This document shows, piece by piece, positions 51,812-59,480 of a DNA stretch of 64,000 bases (its first letter is position 1; each line of letters starts with the position of its first letter). A model generated the notes under the pieces. That model did not search any database, was not told the origin of the DNA, and worked only from the letters and a program-made list of their open reading frames with translations. Both the position numbers and the translations under genes were made by a program. Source of the DNA: Treponema sp. Lineage in GTDB: Bacteria > Spirochaetota > Spirochaetia > Treponematales > Treponemataceae. The DNA is taken from assembly GCA_017645785.1 (NCBI GenBank), contig JAGCNW010000039.1:44180-108179 (forward strand), read 5' to 3'.

Positions 51812-52234
51812 ATGAACTCATTCAATCGATCAATTGACTTATTGCACAAGGCCCTGGATGTAAACGCCTTGCGCTATCAGGTAACGGCAAACAACATTGC
51901 CAACGCCGAAGTCCCGAATTTCAAGCGTTCCTCAGTGAATTTTGAAAGCGAGCTCAAGCGCGCCTTTGATTCAGAGGAAAACGCCCGCAATTCGTTTGAC
52001 CTTAAGCGAACAGATCCCCGCCATTTTTCAATCCATAACGTTATGGACTGGCAGGAAGTGAAGCCTCGCCGCGTGGTCGATTGGAGTTCCACCCAAAACG
52101 CCAACGGAAACAGCGTTGACGTAGAGACAGAAGCGATGAACATCATCAAAATCCAGATGCAGTATCGCTTGCTGAGCCAGTTGGAAAACTTTGAGTTTAG
52201 CCAAGTAAAGACAGCGATGTCACCGAACAGGTAA
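51812..52234 (+). CDS. flgB: Flagellar basal-body rod protein FlgB
   Basis: A 140-residue proximal rod protein. N-terminal SIDLLHKALDVNALRYQVTANNIANAEVPNFKRSSVNFE is the rod signature, with a C-terminal helix (NIIKIQMQYRLLSQLENFEFSQVKTAM). It polymerises on the MS ring in the periplasm. No Shine-Dalgarno precedes the ATG. Confidence 0.96.
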   Translation: MNSFNRSIDLLHKALDVNALRYQVTANNIANAEVPNFKRSSVNFESELKRAFDSEENARNSFDLKRTDPRHFSIHNVMDWQEVKPRRVVDWSSTQNANGNSVDVETEAMNIIKIQMQYRLLSQLENFEFSQVKTAMSPNR

Positions 52235-52255
52235 ATTAGATGTCATTGTCGCGCG

Positions 52256-52291
52256 TGATTGCCAGCGCTCGTAAGAGCGCAGTTGAATAAA
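52256..52291 (-). repeat. 36-nt hairpin repeat, copy 2 (between flgB and flgC)
   Basis: On the minus strand TTTATTCAACT, then stem GCGCTC-TTAC-GAGCGC, then TGGCAATCA. The flanks are identical to the copy at 59179-59214, while the stem bases differ and still pair. Confidence 0.75.
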
Positions 52292-52342
52292 CTTCAAACA
52301 GCAAAATGGAGCGCAGCGACATACGCGGCAATCTTTTGAGCA

Positions 52343-52373
52343 AAGGATGTCCGGGTCAAGCCCGAACATGACA
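52343..52373 (-). repeat. Palindromic dispersed repeat copy between flgB and flgC
   Basis: On the minus strand TGTCATGTTCGGGCTTGACCCGGACATCC, matching TGTCATTATCGGGCTTGACCCGATAATCC at 7708-7736 at most positions. With the 36-nt hairpin element it makes a 154-bp non-coding break (52235-52388) inside the flgB-flgC unit. Confidence 0.7.
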
Positions 52374-52388
52374 AAAGGGGGAATTAAG

Positions 52389-52847
52389 ATGGGACTCTTT
52401 TCTGCGATTAACATAGCTTCGACAGGCCTCAGCGCCGAGCGCCTTAGAACGGACGTTATTTCAAACAACATCGCCAACGCTTCTACAACAAGAACGCAGG
52501 ACGGCGGTCCCTTTAAGCGAAGCCGCGTGGTTTTCCAGCCCGTGGCCGACGCTAATCCCACGTTCCGCACTCCATATCTTCCTTCCAACTTGGACAACGG
52601 TCCCGGAAAGGGCGTAAAAGTCCGCGAAATCGTCGTCGACACAAGCGAAGGAAAATTGATTTACGATCCCGACCATCCGGACGCCATCAAGACCGGACCC
52701 CGCGCGGGCTATGTCGAGTACCCCAACGTCAACATCGTGAACGAAATGGTTGACTTGATTTCGGCCAGCCGCGCTTACGAAGCCAACACAACGGTAATCG
52801 AAGGCTCAAAGGATATGTTCAATTCCGCTCTTGAAATTGGACGATAA
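52389..52847 (+). CDS. flgC: Flagellar basal-body rod protein FlgC
   Basis: A 152-residue rod protein: MGLFSAINIASTGLSAERLRTDVISNNIANASTTRT at the start, and YVEYPNVNIVNEMVDLISASRAYEANTTVIEG at the end. The start at 52389 follows AAAAGGGGG; an ATG 14 codons upstream lies in repeat DNA and is rejected. Confidence 0.96.
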   Translation: MGLFSAINIASTGLSAERLRTDVISNNIANASTTRTQDGGPFKRSRVVFQPVADANPTFRTPYLPSNLDNGPGKGVKVREIVVDTSEGKLIYDPDHPDAIKTGPRAGYVEYPNVNIVNEMVDLISASRAYEANTTVIEGSKDMFNSALEIGR

Positions 52848-52876
52848 TCGCGCTAAGATAAAGGTAGGGTGGAAAA

Positions 52877-53224
52877 ATGAAAATTAACGAAATGCCTGTC
52901 TTGCAAATGCAAGGCTTCGAAAACATCAAAGACACAAATCCGCTTAAGGCCGCTCCTCATGTGAACATCCTTTCTTCAGCGGAAGAAAACCAGCGCATAA
53001 AGGAAAAGTCTTTTGGCGAAATGTTGTCAGAAGCCTTTAGCGCGATGAACAAGCAGCAAACGGACGTCGATTCGCTTACAAAGCAAATGATCGCCGACCC
53101 TGACAGCGTTGACATCCATGACGTGACTACAGCCATGGCAAAGGCGCGCATGTCATTGGACTTGGCAAAAACCGTCGTTGACCGCGTTGTCACCGGTTGG
53201 AACGAAATCACAACGACACGCTAA
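52877..53224 (+). CDS. fliE: Flagellar hook-basal body protein FliE
   Basis: A 115-residue protein linking MS ring and rod: SFGEMLSEAFSAMNKQQTDVDSLTKQMIADPDSVDIHDVTTAMAKARMSLDLAKTVVDRVVTGWNEI is the full FliE core. In most spirochaetes fliF and fliG follow; here the next gene is an acyltransferase joined by TAATG. Confidence 0.96.
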   Translation: MKINEMPVLQMQGFENIKDTNPLKAAPHVNILSSAEENQRIKEKSFGEMLSEAFSAMNKQQTDVDSLTKQMIADPDSVDIHDVTTAMAKARMSLDLAKTVVDRVVTGWNEITTTR

Positions 53225-54036
53225 TGCAAGAACAGATTAATAGGGAGGGGACGTTCGTTCCCCAAACCGACTCTGTTTGGCCGCAAAAGCCGGACCAACC
53301 GCTTTTGCAGCCAAAGCATTTGCGCCAAGTAGTCGTAGACGAAAATTATCCTTTCATCGACAAATCATTTAAATTTTTTCTCTGGCGCAATTTGATTTAC
53401 GCGGGCGTTTGGACGCTTGTGTTTTTTTTGCAGCATCTTCGTTACGGAATAAAATTTACGGGGCTAAAGAATTTGCGCAAAAACAAGGCGCTCTTTAAAA
53501 ACGGAGCGGTGACTGTTTGCAACCATGCTTACCGCTGGGATTTTTTGGCGGTTGTCCAAGCGACTAAAAAGCGCCTTTGGTTTCCCGCCCGCGCCGAAAA
53601 CCTTATGGGCAGCGACGCCGCCTTGATTCGCGCGGTGGGCGGCATCCCGATTGCCCAAAACTTTAGCGGAACAAAAAAATTTTACGAGGCCTTTGACGAG
53701 CTTCACAAAAAGAAAAAGTGGATCCATGTTTTTCCGGAAAGCTGCCGTTGGACTTGGTACCAGCCGATAAGGCCCTTTAAGCGGGGCGCCTTTGAATTCG
53801 CCCACCGCTACGGCATTCCGGTTATTCCAATGGCAATAAGCTACAGAGAGCCCGGCGCGGTCCGCCGCTTTTTTGGCGTCAAGCATCCTCTTGTGACATT
53901 GACTGTTGGAGAGCCGATTATGCCGGACCCAAGCCTTTCTTTAAAGCAAGACTCGACGAGACTTTTGGAAGACTGTCACAAGAGAATTGTGGAAATGGCC
54001 GGCATCGTTCAAAACCAGTGGCCCGCAACCTTGTAA
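53224..54036 (+). CDS. PlsC-like acyltransferase
   Basis: A 270-residue membrane-associated acyltransferase. The catalytic HX4D motif is NHAYRWDF. The second motif reads FPESCRW where FPEG is usual, and VIPMAISYREPG is motif IV. One hydrophobic segment (NLIYAGVWTLVFFLQ) lies near residue 55. It should transfer fatty acyl groups to lysophosphatidate or a related lipid. Its ATG overlaps the fliE stop (TAATG), so it is translated with a flagellar operon. It runs convergently into the HAD gene with 13 bp between. Confidence 0.88.
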   Translation: MQEQINREGTFVPQTDSVWPQKPDQPLLQPKHLRQVVVDENYPFIDKSFKFFLWRNLIYAGVWTLVFFLQHLRYGIKFTGLKNLRKNKALFKNGAVTVCNHAYRWDFLAVVQATKKRLWFPARAENLMGSDAALIRAVGGIPIAQNFSGTKKFYEAFDELHKKKKWIHVFPESCRWTWYQPIRPFKRGAFEFAHRYGIPVIPMAISYREPGAVRRFFGVKHPLVTLTVGEPIMPDPSLSLKQDSTRLLEDCHKRIVEMAGIVQNQWPATL

Positions 54037-54049
54037 GGCCGCGCCTCTT

Positions 54050-54739
54050 TTAGCCCAGCGTTTCGGCCGCGAATTCTTCCCAAGAAAGAACCGGGTGGTT
54101 AAAATGCAAAACGTCTTTTGGCCGCTTTGTCTTAATCTGAACAAATTGCATTCCCGTAAGGCGGGCGCCAAAGCCGTCCGTGTCGTCGCGGTCTCCGACA
54201 ACAAGGCAATCCTTTGGACGCGCGCCCAAGTCCGCCGCTATTTGGAAAAAGGCCCTTGGCGCGGGCTTTAGGCAGCCAAAAGACTCCGACGAATAAAAAT
54301 TTTTGCACAAGTCCAAGGCGTCTTGGCTTATTCCGCAAGCCAAGGCTCGCTTTTGAATGTCGTTGTAGTCGGAGTAGAGCGCGATCTTTTTTCCGTCGTC
54401 CGAAAGTTTTTTAAAGACTTCGTAAATTTGGGGCCGCGCCCTAAATTTTTTTCTTGTCAGCGTCTTTGCCATCCGCCTTAAATAGCGGTTTTCATACCAG
54501 TAGCCAAAATCTTCCGGGTTGCAAAAGGCGTGGACGGAGGCTCGGTTGTAAAATTCCATTTTGAATTTTCCGGGCGTTTCAAAGTCGCGGCCCTTGAGTA
54601 CCCGCCTTGTCTCGCGTTCCGCCTTCATAAAGAAGAAGCGGAAGGGGTTTCCAAGCAGCATGGCTTTTGCGATTCCAGTGTTGTCGTAAAGGGTTCCGTC
54701 AAAGTCGAATATGACGGCCTTGAAATTTCTTATGTTCAT
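54050..54739 (-). CDS. HAD-superfamily hydrolase
   Basis: A 229-residue HAD phosphatase. Motif I is IFDFDGTLYDN with both Asp, motif II is ALYSDYN, motif III Lys is in CLKPAPRAF, and motif IV is VVGDRDDTDGFGA. The helical cap comes from a phosphoglycolate-phosphatase-like insertion. The substrate is unknown. Its ATG overlaps the stop of the GH3-type gene (TAATG), so the two form one operon. Confidence 0.9.
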   Translation of the reverse strand: MNIRNFKAVIFDFDGTLYDNTGIAKAMLLGNPFRFFFMKAERETRRVLKGRDFETPGKFKMEFYNRASVHAFCNPEDFGYWYENRYLRRMAKTLTRKKFRARPQIYEVFKKLSDDGKKIALYSDYNDIQKRALACGISQDALDLCKNFYSSESFGCLKPAPRAFFQIAADLGARPKDCLVVGDRDDTDGFGARLTGMQFVQIKTKRPKDVLHFNHPVLSWEEFAAETLG

Positions 54740-56433
54740 TAGCTGCGGACCAATTCCTTAAAGTATTCGCGACGCTTGTCGTCTTGCATCAAGAGGTTCA
54801 TTTTAAATTGGCCGTCGCGCGCGCCGTTCTTCATCATCGCCGCCTTGAATTTTGCAAAAGAATTTTCCTCAAGCAAGTGTCCTACGGGCTCTTTTACGCG
54901 GAAAGAGTCTCGCTTGGAGGCGTATTCAACGTTGTCTGTTTTAAGCGCCTGGTCCACGGCTTTTGTGAACTTGTCGCAAATGTCCTGGCCTGCGCCTTGC
55001 TCTTGGAATTCAAAGTAAAAATGGTAGGCGCTTTCTTGCAAGTCGGCGAATCCTACAAAGAACTGCAAGCGTTGGCCGCATTCTTTTTCGGCTTGGGCCA
55101 CCGCGTCTATGAACTGCCGTTCGCTCAGCTTTTCGCCGGTCATCGAGACGATTCCGTTTATCTTTTGAATGAACTGGATTGTTGGAATCGTCTTGTACGC
55201 GCCCGTGCATTCAATCAAGTCGTTCATGTTGTAGCGGTAAAGGCCGCCGAATGTTGTGATGTAAGGAATGTAGCGCTTGCCTTTTTGCAGCTGGCTCAGT
55301 TGGAAAAATTTGGGGCTTGGGCTTTCCATTTCTTCTTCCGCCACAAATTCAAAGTAGTGGTTGTGGGGGAACAAAACAGTGTCGTCGCCGCCGTTCATTA
55401 CCAAGCCGGCCCGGCATTCGCTGGCAAAGTAGCCGAATTCCTGGTCGAGAGTCTGTTCCGGAAAAAAGTCCTTGTACTTGTCGCGGTAAACGCTTGTGTT
55501 TCCGCAATGCCAAGTGGTTATGGTCTGCAAGTTGGGCCAGTAATGCTTGGGAAGAATGCGGCCGTATTTTGCCTTTAGCTCGCGGAGCTCGGCGGCGCGC
55601 TTGGGATTTGGCTTGTAGCGCGCTTCCAAGACGGCTCGGATTTCGCTTTCGACGTTCATTTTTTTGCTTAAAGTTCCATGCTCAATGTCGTCGATGTAGT
55701 CGTCCAAAAATTCGTCGACGTTTTTTTGAAGCTCCAAAATTGTCGAAGGGTTTGCCGTTACCAAAAGGGTTGTGTTTTGCTCGATGCCGCTTCGCATCAA
55801 AGCGTAGTAGCGGGCCGTGTAGTCTTTTATCGCGAAAACTTCTGCGGGAGCGGAGTAGAGGCCCTTGATGAATTCCGGGCAGTCGCGCTGGGTAACGCCC
55901 GACACGGAGCCGCATACCGTTCCATCAGGAGCGTAGCCTTCGATTGACTTTCCGACGATTGAAACGCATTTTCCCCAAAATGTTTTGGGCCTGTGCATGA
56001 TAAAAGAGTAAAGCCAAAGCTTTGACATTTTGCTAAAAATGTTGTTGTAGTAGGCGTGGGTTATCGGAATCCACTTGGGTTCCTTTGTCGTTCCGCTTGT
56101 GGTCGCGTACATCATCGGCTTTCCGGGGAACAATATGTTTTCCTCGCCCTGCTTGTGGCGCTCGATGTAGGGGCGCAAGTCCTCGTAGTCTTGCACGGGA
56201 ACGTTCTTTTGCCAAAGGGCAAAGAGTTCTTCGGCGCTTTTTGCGGCCAAGATTTCGTCAAAATGGTGGGCTTTTCCCCATTCGGTGTCCTTTGCGTAGT
56301 CCAAAATGCCGCGCAAGGTCTTTTCTTCCTCTTTCGCGCAGTTTTTGGCGGCCTTGTCCAAGGCTTTTTTATTTTTTTTGCCAACCCAGCTAAGAGCGAA
56401 CGTTATCAAGCTGGCGTTTTTCTCTTTTTTCAT
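54739..56433 (-). CDS. GH3 (auxin-responsive) family acyl-adenylating amidosynthetase-like protein
   Basis: A 564-residue protein of the plant GH3 family (not glycoside hydrolase 3). The ATP-phosphate loop TTSGTTKEPKWIPIT is at residues about 111-125. Later PNLQTITTWHCGNTSVY, TFGGLYRYNMNDLIE (the Y-R-x-x-x-D adenylate motif region) and IQKINGIVSMTGEKLSE are typical. Family members activate carboxylic acids as adenylates and join them to amines such as amino acids. The bacterial substrate is unknown. The start at 56433 has CGGAG upstream; an earlier Met would lie in the promoter. Confidence 0.85.
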   Translation of the reverse strand: MKKEKNASLITFALSWVGKKNKKALDKAAKNCAKEEEKTLRGILDYAKDTEWGKAHHFDEILAAKSAEELFALWQKNVPVQDYEDLRPYIERHKQGEENILFPGKPMMYATTSGTTKEPKWIPITHAYYNNIFSKMSKLWLYSFIMHRPKTFWGKCVSIVGKSIEGYAPDGTVCGSVSGVTQRDCPEFIKGLYSAPAEVFAIKDYTARYYALMRSGIEQNTTLLVTANPSTILELQKNVDEFLDDYIDDIEHGTLSKKMNVESEIRAVLEARYKPNPKRAAELRELKAKYGRILPKHYWPNLQTITTWHCGNTSVYRDKYKDFFPEQTLDQEFGYFASECRAGLVMNGGDDTVLFPHNHYFEFVAEEEMESPSPKFFQLSQLQKGKRYIPYITTFGGLYRYNMNDLIECTGAYKTIPTIQFIQKINGIVSMTGEKLSERQFIDAVAQAEKECGQRLQFFVGFADLQESAYHFYFEFQEQGAGQDICDKFTKAVDQALKTDNVEYASKRDSFRVKEPVGHLLEENSFAKFKAAMMKNGARDGQFKMNLLMQDDKRREYFKELVRS

Positions 56434-56466
56434 GCTGAACTCCGAAAATTCGTCAATCCTTTCCTT

Positions 56467-56495
56467 ATTATATGGGTTAAAAAGAACCTTGTCAA
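56467..56495 (-). promoter_or_regulatory. Consensus promoter of the GH3-type gene
   Basis: On the minus strand TTGACA (56490-56495), exactly 17 bp, TATAAT (56467-56472): a perfect sigma70 consensus. The leader of about 27 nt contains CGGAG. Confidence 0.8.
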
Positions 56496-56517
56496 CTTGC
56501 AAAAACTGTGGTAAAAT
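56489..56517 (+). promoter_or_regulatory. Promoter of the GT-B-like gene, sharing its -35 box with the divergent promoter
   Basis: TTGTCA (56489-56494), 17 bp, TAAAAT (56512-56517), then 8 nt to the ATG at 56526. The -35 box is the same seven bases used by the minus-strand promoter. Confidence 0.7.
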
Positions 56518-56525
56518 ATAGAACA

Positions 56526-58001
56526 ATGTTTAATGAAATTTTTGGCAACAAAGTTTCGCGCTTTTCCGCTTGGAAGGCGGGGCTTGCCTACAAACTTTGC
56601 AAGAGAATTTTTGGGGAGCAAAAGGAGCCGCTTGATTTGGTGGCTGTGGCCAAAGGCGAAGTCTACAAGGACTTTAAGGCCCTCACCTTGGTGCGCCGCG
56701 ACGACCTTGAGGCCCAAAAAGACGAGGACGGAAAGCCTTTAAAAATTTACGAAGTCAATCCTAAAAACGCCCTTATAATCGGAACCATAAGAATGGGCTT
56801 TGGTCATTGGAGAATCGCAATCGCCTTGGCCAGCGTCGCGGCCAGCATGAACGTCCGCGCCTACATCTTGGACTTTCTTTCATTCACAAACACGCCCATC
56901 GCAAAATCGATAAAATTCTTGGAAGGCCTTTACAACACATTCAGCCGCCTTTCGCAAAAGTCCAAGTGGTTCAACAACCATATTTGGGAAGACGTCACCA
57001 GCCGCGCCAACGCAACGCTCGATTCCTCAATCCAAAACAGGGAAATATCCAGAATCTTTACGGCGGCATTTAAAAATCTCCCCAAGGACATGCCCCTTGT
57101 GGCCGCGCATCCTTGGGTCGGTTGGTCGGCCGTTCACTGCGGAATGACAAAAGTCGTTTCTATGGTTCCCGACAATCTTCCGTTGGCCTTTTGGCTTGTG
57201 CAAGGAAGCCTTCATACGGTCCAGTCGCCGTCCGCTTACATGGGCTACCGCTCTCTATTAAAGATGGAACGGGGATGCCCAATCACAAAATGCCTTCCTT
57301 CCGACCAAATAATCCAAACCGGCCACTATGTTGACTACGAGCTTTTGCGTTCGATAAAAGCGGATTGCAAGGCCCGCCTTGACCGCGCCAAAAGGGGAGA
57401 GGCCCGCCGCTTCCTTTTGACTATGGGCGGAGCGGGAGCGCAGGCCCACAAATTTGGCGACATAGCCGGTTATTGCAAGGAATACATCAAGCAAGAAAAA
57501 TGCGCCCTTATGATAAACATGGGCGACCACGAAGGCCGCTGGCTTGTTCTAAAGGAACTGTTGGAAAAGGCCGGCGTTCCCTACGAAATGCACAGCGACT
57601 GGAAAAAGACCAAGGCCTTTGCCAAAGATGCCGAAAAGACTCCCGTCACCGGCGTCCACGTTTTCTTGCACAAGGATTTTTACGCGGCCGTTTATTGCAC
57701 AAACCTTTTGATGCATGTTTGCGACTTTATGGTCACAAAGCCCAGCGAGCTTTCTTTTTACCCAATCCCAAAACTTTTTATTCAGCGCGTAGGCCGCCAC
57801 GAAGCTTGGGGCGCCATTCGCGGCAGCGAGATTGGAGACGGAACAAAAGAGGCCGAGGAGCACAACATCTTGCATCGCCTTTTGACTATGATTATCGAAG
57901 AAGACGACCTTCTTAAAATGCAAGTTCAGAATATTTTGAACAATGACAAAATGGGAATTTACAACGGCGGCTACAACGTTGTTCAAGCCGCGTTGCAATA
58001 A
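56526..58001 (+). CDS. GT-B-fold glycosyltransferase-like protein, function unknown
   Basis: A 491-residue soluble protein. NALIIGTIRMGFGHWRIAIALASVA (glycine-rich loop with GFGH at about 91-94) resembles the N-terminal loop of MurG/MGDG-synthase-type (GT28) enzymes. FLLTMGGAGAQAHKFGD looks like their second G-loop. FMVTKPSELSFYPIPKLFI is like the TKPGG donor-site segment, although the glycines are missing. The match is by pattern only. It probably uses a nucleotide sugar or is a relic of such an enzyme. The upstream GTG at 56508 would include the -10 box and is rejected. Confidence 0.65.
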   Translation: MFNEIFGNKVSRFSAWKAGLAYKLCKRIFGEQKEPLDLVAVAKGEVYKDFKALTLVRRDDLEAQKDEDGKPLKIYEVNPKNALIIGTIRMGFGHWRIAIALASVAASMNVRAYILDFLSFTNTPIAKSIKFLEGLYNTFSRLSQKSKWFNNHIWEDVTSRANATLDSSIQNREISRIFTAAFKNLPKDMPLVAAHPWVGWSAVHCGMTKVVSMVPDNLPLAFWLVQGSLHTVQSPSAYMGYRSLLKMERGCPITKCLPSDQIIQTGHYVDYELLRSIKADCKARLDRAKRGEARRFLLTMGGAGAQAHKFGDIAGYCKEYIKQEKCALMINMGDHEGRWLVLKELLEKAGVPYEMHSDWKKTKAFAKDAEKTPVTGVHVFLHKDFYAAVYCTNLLMHVCDFMVTKPSELSFYPIPKLFIQRVGRHEAWGAIRGSEIGDGTKEAEEHNILHRLLTMIIEEDDLLKMQVQNILNNDKMGIYNGGYNVVQAALQ

Positions 58002-58002
58002 A

Positions 58003-58008
58003 TATAAT
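58003..58008 (+). promoter_or_regulatory. Possible -10 box of pta
   Basis: TATAAT at 58003-58008 with TTGTTC 18 bp upstream. The TAGGAG ribosome binding site follows at 58015-58020. Readthrough from the GT-B-like gene is also possible. Confidence 0.4.
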
Positions 58009-58027
58009 TTATTATAGGAGACATAAA

Positions 58028-59059
58028 ATGTCATTCGTTGACGAACTCTTAAAAAAGGCCAAGGCGGCCGGAAAGACAATCGTTCTTTGCGAAGGCGAGG
58101 ACAAGCGCGTGGTTGAGGCCGCCGCTAAAATCGTAAAAGACGGAATCGCCAAAATCATTCTTTTGGGAACGGAAGAAGAGGCCAAAAGCGTCGCTCCTGG
58201 CGTGGACCTTAGCGGCGTAAAAATCGTGGATCCCGCTACAAGCGCCGACGCCGACCGCTATGCCGAAATCTTGTTCAAGGCGCGCGAAGGAAAAATCAAC
58301 AAAAAGACCAACCAGCCCGAATACGCCGACGTGGCGGCCGCAAAAGCCTACATTCAAAAAGACCGCACGATGTTCGGAGCGCTTATCCTTAAGGCCGGAG
58401 ACGCCGACGGATTTGTAAGCGGCGCCTGCCATTCAACGGCCAACACCTTGCGCCCCGGCTTGCAGGTAATCAAGACCGCGCCCGGCATCTCTACCGTTTC
58501 CTCAAGCTTTATCATGGTCGCTCCCGAAGGCGGAAATCCTTATATCAAGGAAGGCGTTTCGCTTTTCGCCGACTGCGCGATTAACATCGAGCCCGACGCC
58601 CAGCAGCTTGCCGACATCGCCGTCGCCACAGCCGACACCGCCAAAAAAATCGCCGGCATCGAGCCCCGCGTGGCCATGCTTTCTTTCTCGACAAAGGGAA
58701 GCGGAAACGACGACAAGTATTTTAAGTCTGTTCCAAAAGTTCAGGAGGCCACGGAGCTTGCGAAGAAAGCCGCTCCCGGCTTGGCCATCGACGGCGAGTT
58801 CCAGTTTGACGCCGCGGTCGCTCCCGAAGTAGGCCAGCTCAAGGCGCCCGGAAGCGCGGTCGCCGGCCACGCCAACGTCTTTGTTTTCCCCAACATCAAC
58901 GCGGGAAACATCGGCTACAAGATTTGCCAGCGCATGGGCGGCTGGATGGCCATCGGCCCGGTTTGCCAAGGTTTTGCAAAGCCTCTCAACGACCTTAGCC
59001 GCGGCTGCAACGTAGACGACATCGTCGCCACCGTCGCCGTCACCGCCCTGCAGGCCTAA
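58028..59059 (+). CDS. pta: Phosphate acetyltransferase
   Basis: A 343-residue short-type Pta that converts acetyl-CoA and phosphate to acetyl phosphate, for ATP formation with acetate kinase. Features: KTIVLCEGEDKRVVEAAAKIV at the start, FVSGACHSTANTLRPGLQVI, DGEFQFDAAVAPEV and the terminal GWMAIGPVCQGFAKPLNDLSRGC. Acetate kinase is not in the window. Fits a fermentative, acetate-producing anaerobe. Confidence 0.97.
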   Translation: MSFVDELLKKAKAAGKTIVLCEGEDKRVVEAAAKIVKDGIAKIILLGTEEEAKSVAPGVDLSGVKIVDPATSADADRYAEILFKAREGKINKKTNQPEYADVAAAKAYIQKDRTMFGALILKAGDADGFVSGACHSTANTLRPGLQVIKTAPGISTVSSSFIMVAPEGGNPYIKEGVSLFADCAINIEPDAQQLADIAVATADTAKKIAGIEPRVAMLSFSTKGSGNDDKYFKSVPKVQEATELAKKAAPGLAIDGEFQFDAAVAPEVGQLKAPGSAVAGHANVFVFPNINAGNIGYKICQRMGGWMAIGPVCQGFAKPLNDLSRGCNVDDIVATVAVTALQA

Positions 59060-59178
59060 TTCTTGTTTGTAAAGAACAATTAAGGTTAAGAAGCGTGCGC
59101 CCAAAAAAAACGCGCGAAGGAGTGGGGCGGCCGGCGGCAACTCTACGTCGGGCAAGCCCTCCGTTTTGCTTAAGGAAA

Positions 59179-59214
59179 TTTATTCAACTGCCCGCTCACG
59201 CGGGCTGGCAATCA
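59179..59214 (+). repeat. 36-nt hairpin repeat, copy 1 (gap after pta)
   Basis: TTTATTCAACT, stem GCCCGC-TCAC-GCGGGC, TGGCAATCA. See the copy at 52256-52291. The gap 59060-59408 also holds AGCGCGTAAGCGCG near 59256, which may be a third, degenerate copy, and a CTCGTTTCC/GGAAACGAG hairpin near 59289-59309. I see no gene and no recognisable structural RNA in it. Confidence 0.75.
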
Positions 59215-59367
59215 TTTTGCGCATTGAAGAAGAAAAAGCGACGAGCCGTGCGGAGCGCGTAAGCGCGACTGCAATACCTTGAGAGGCCTCGTTTCCAACG
59301 GAAACGAGATAATCTAGCGGTGCCGATCGGACGCCGCCGCGACTGGGAGCGTTTTTTTTGGAGGGTG

Positions 59368-59396
59368 TTGAATTTTTTTTTCTTGTTTGTTATATT
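59368..59396 (+). promoter_or_regulatory. Promoter of tRNA-Val
   Basis: TTGAAT (59368-59373), 17 bp, TATATT (59391-59396), 12 nt before the mature tRNA. Confidence 0.65.
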
Positions 59397-59408
59397 ACAA
59401 ACATTCTT

Positions 59409-59480
59409 GGATGATTAGCTTAGTGGTAGAGCGCTTCCTTCACACGGAAGAGGTCGTTGGTTCGATCCCAATATCATCCA
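59409..59480 (+). tRNA. tRNA-Val (CAC)
   Basis: A 72-nt cloverleaf starting GGATGATTAGCTTAGTGG. The loop TTCACAC gives anticodon CAC. The acceptor stem GGATGAT/ATCATCC is perfect. Its last 7 nt overlap the end of the convergent MATE gene. Confidence 0.96.

Noticed and set aside
56508..56525. GTG start of the GT-B-like gene
   Set aside because: The six extra codons include the -10 box TAAAAT itself.
59060..59408. Structural RNA (tmRNA, 6S, RNase P) in the gap after pta
   Set aside because: Only short hairpins and repeat copies; no conserved cores of those RNAs were recognised.
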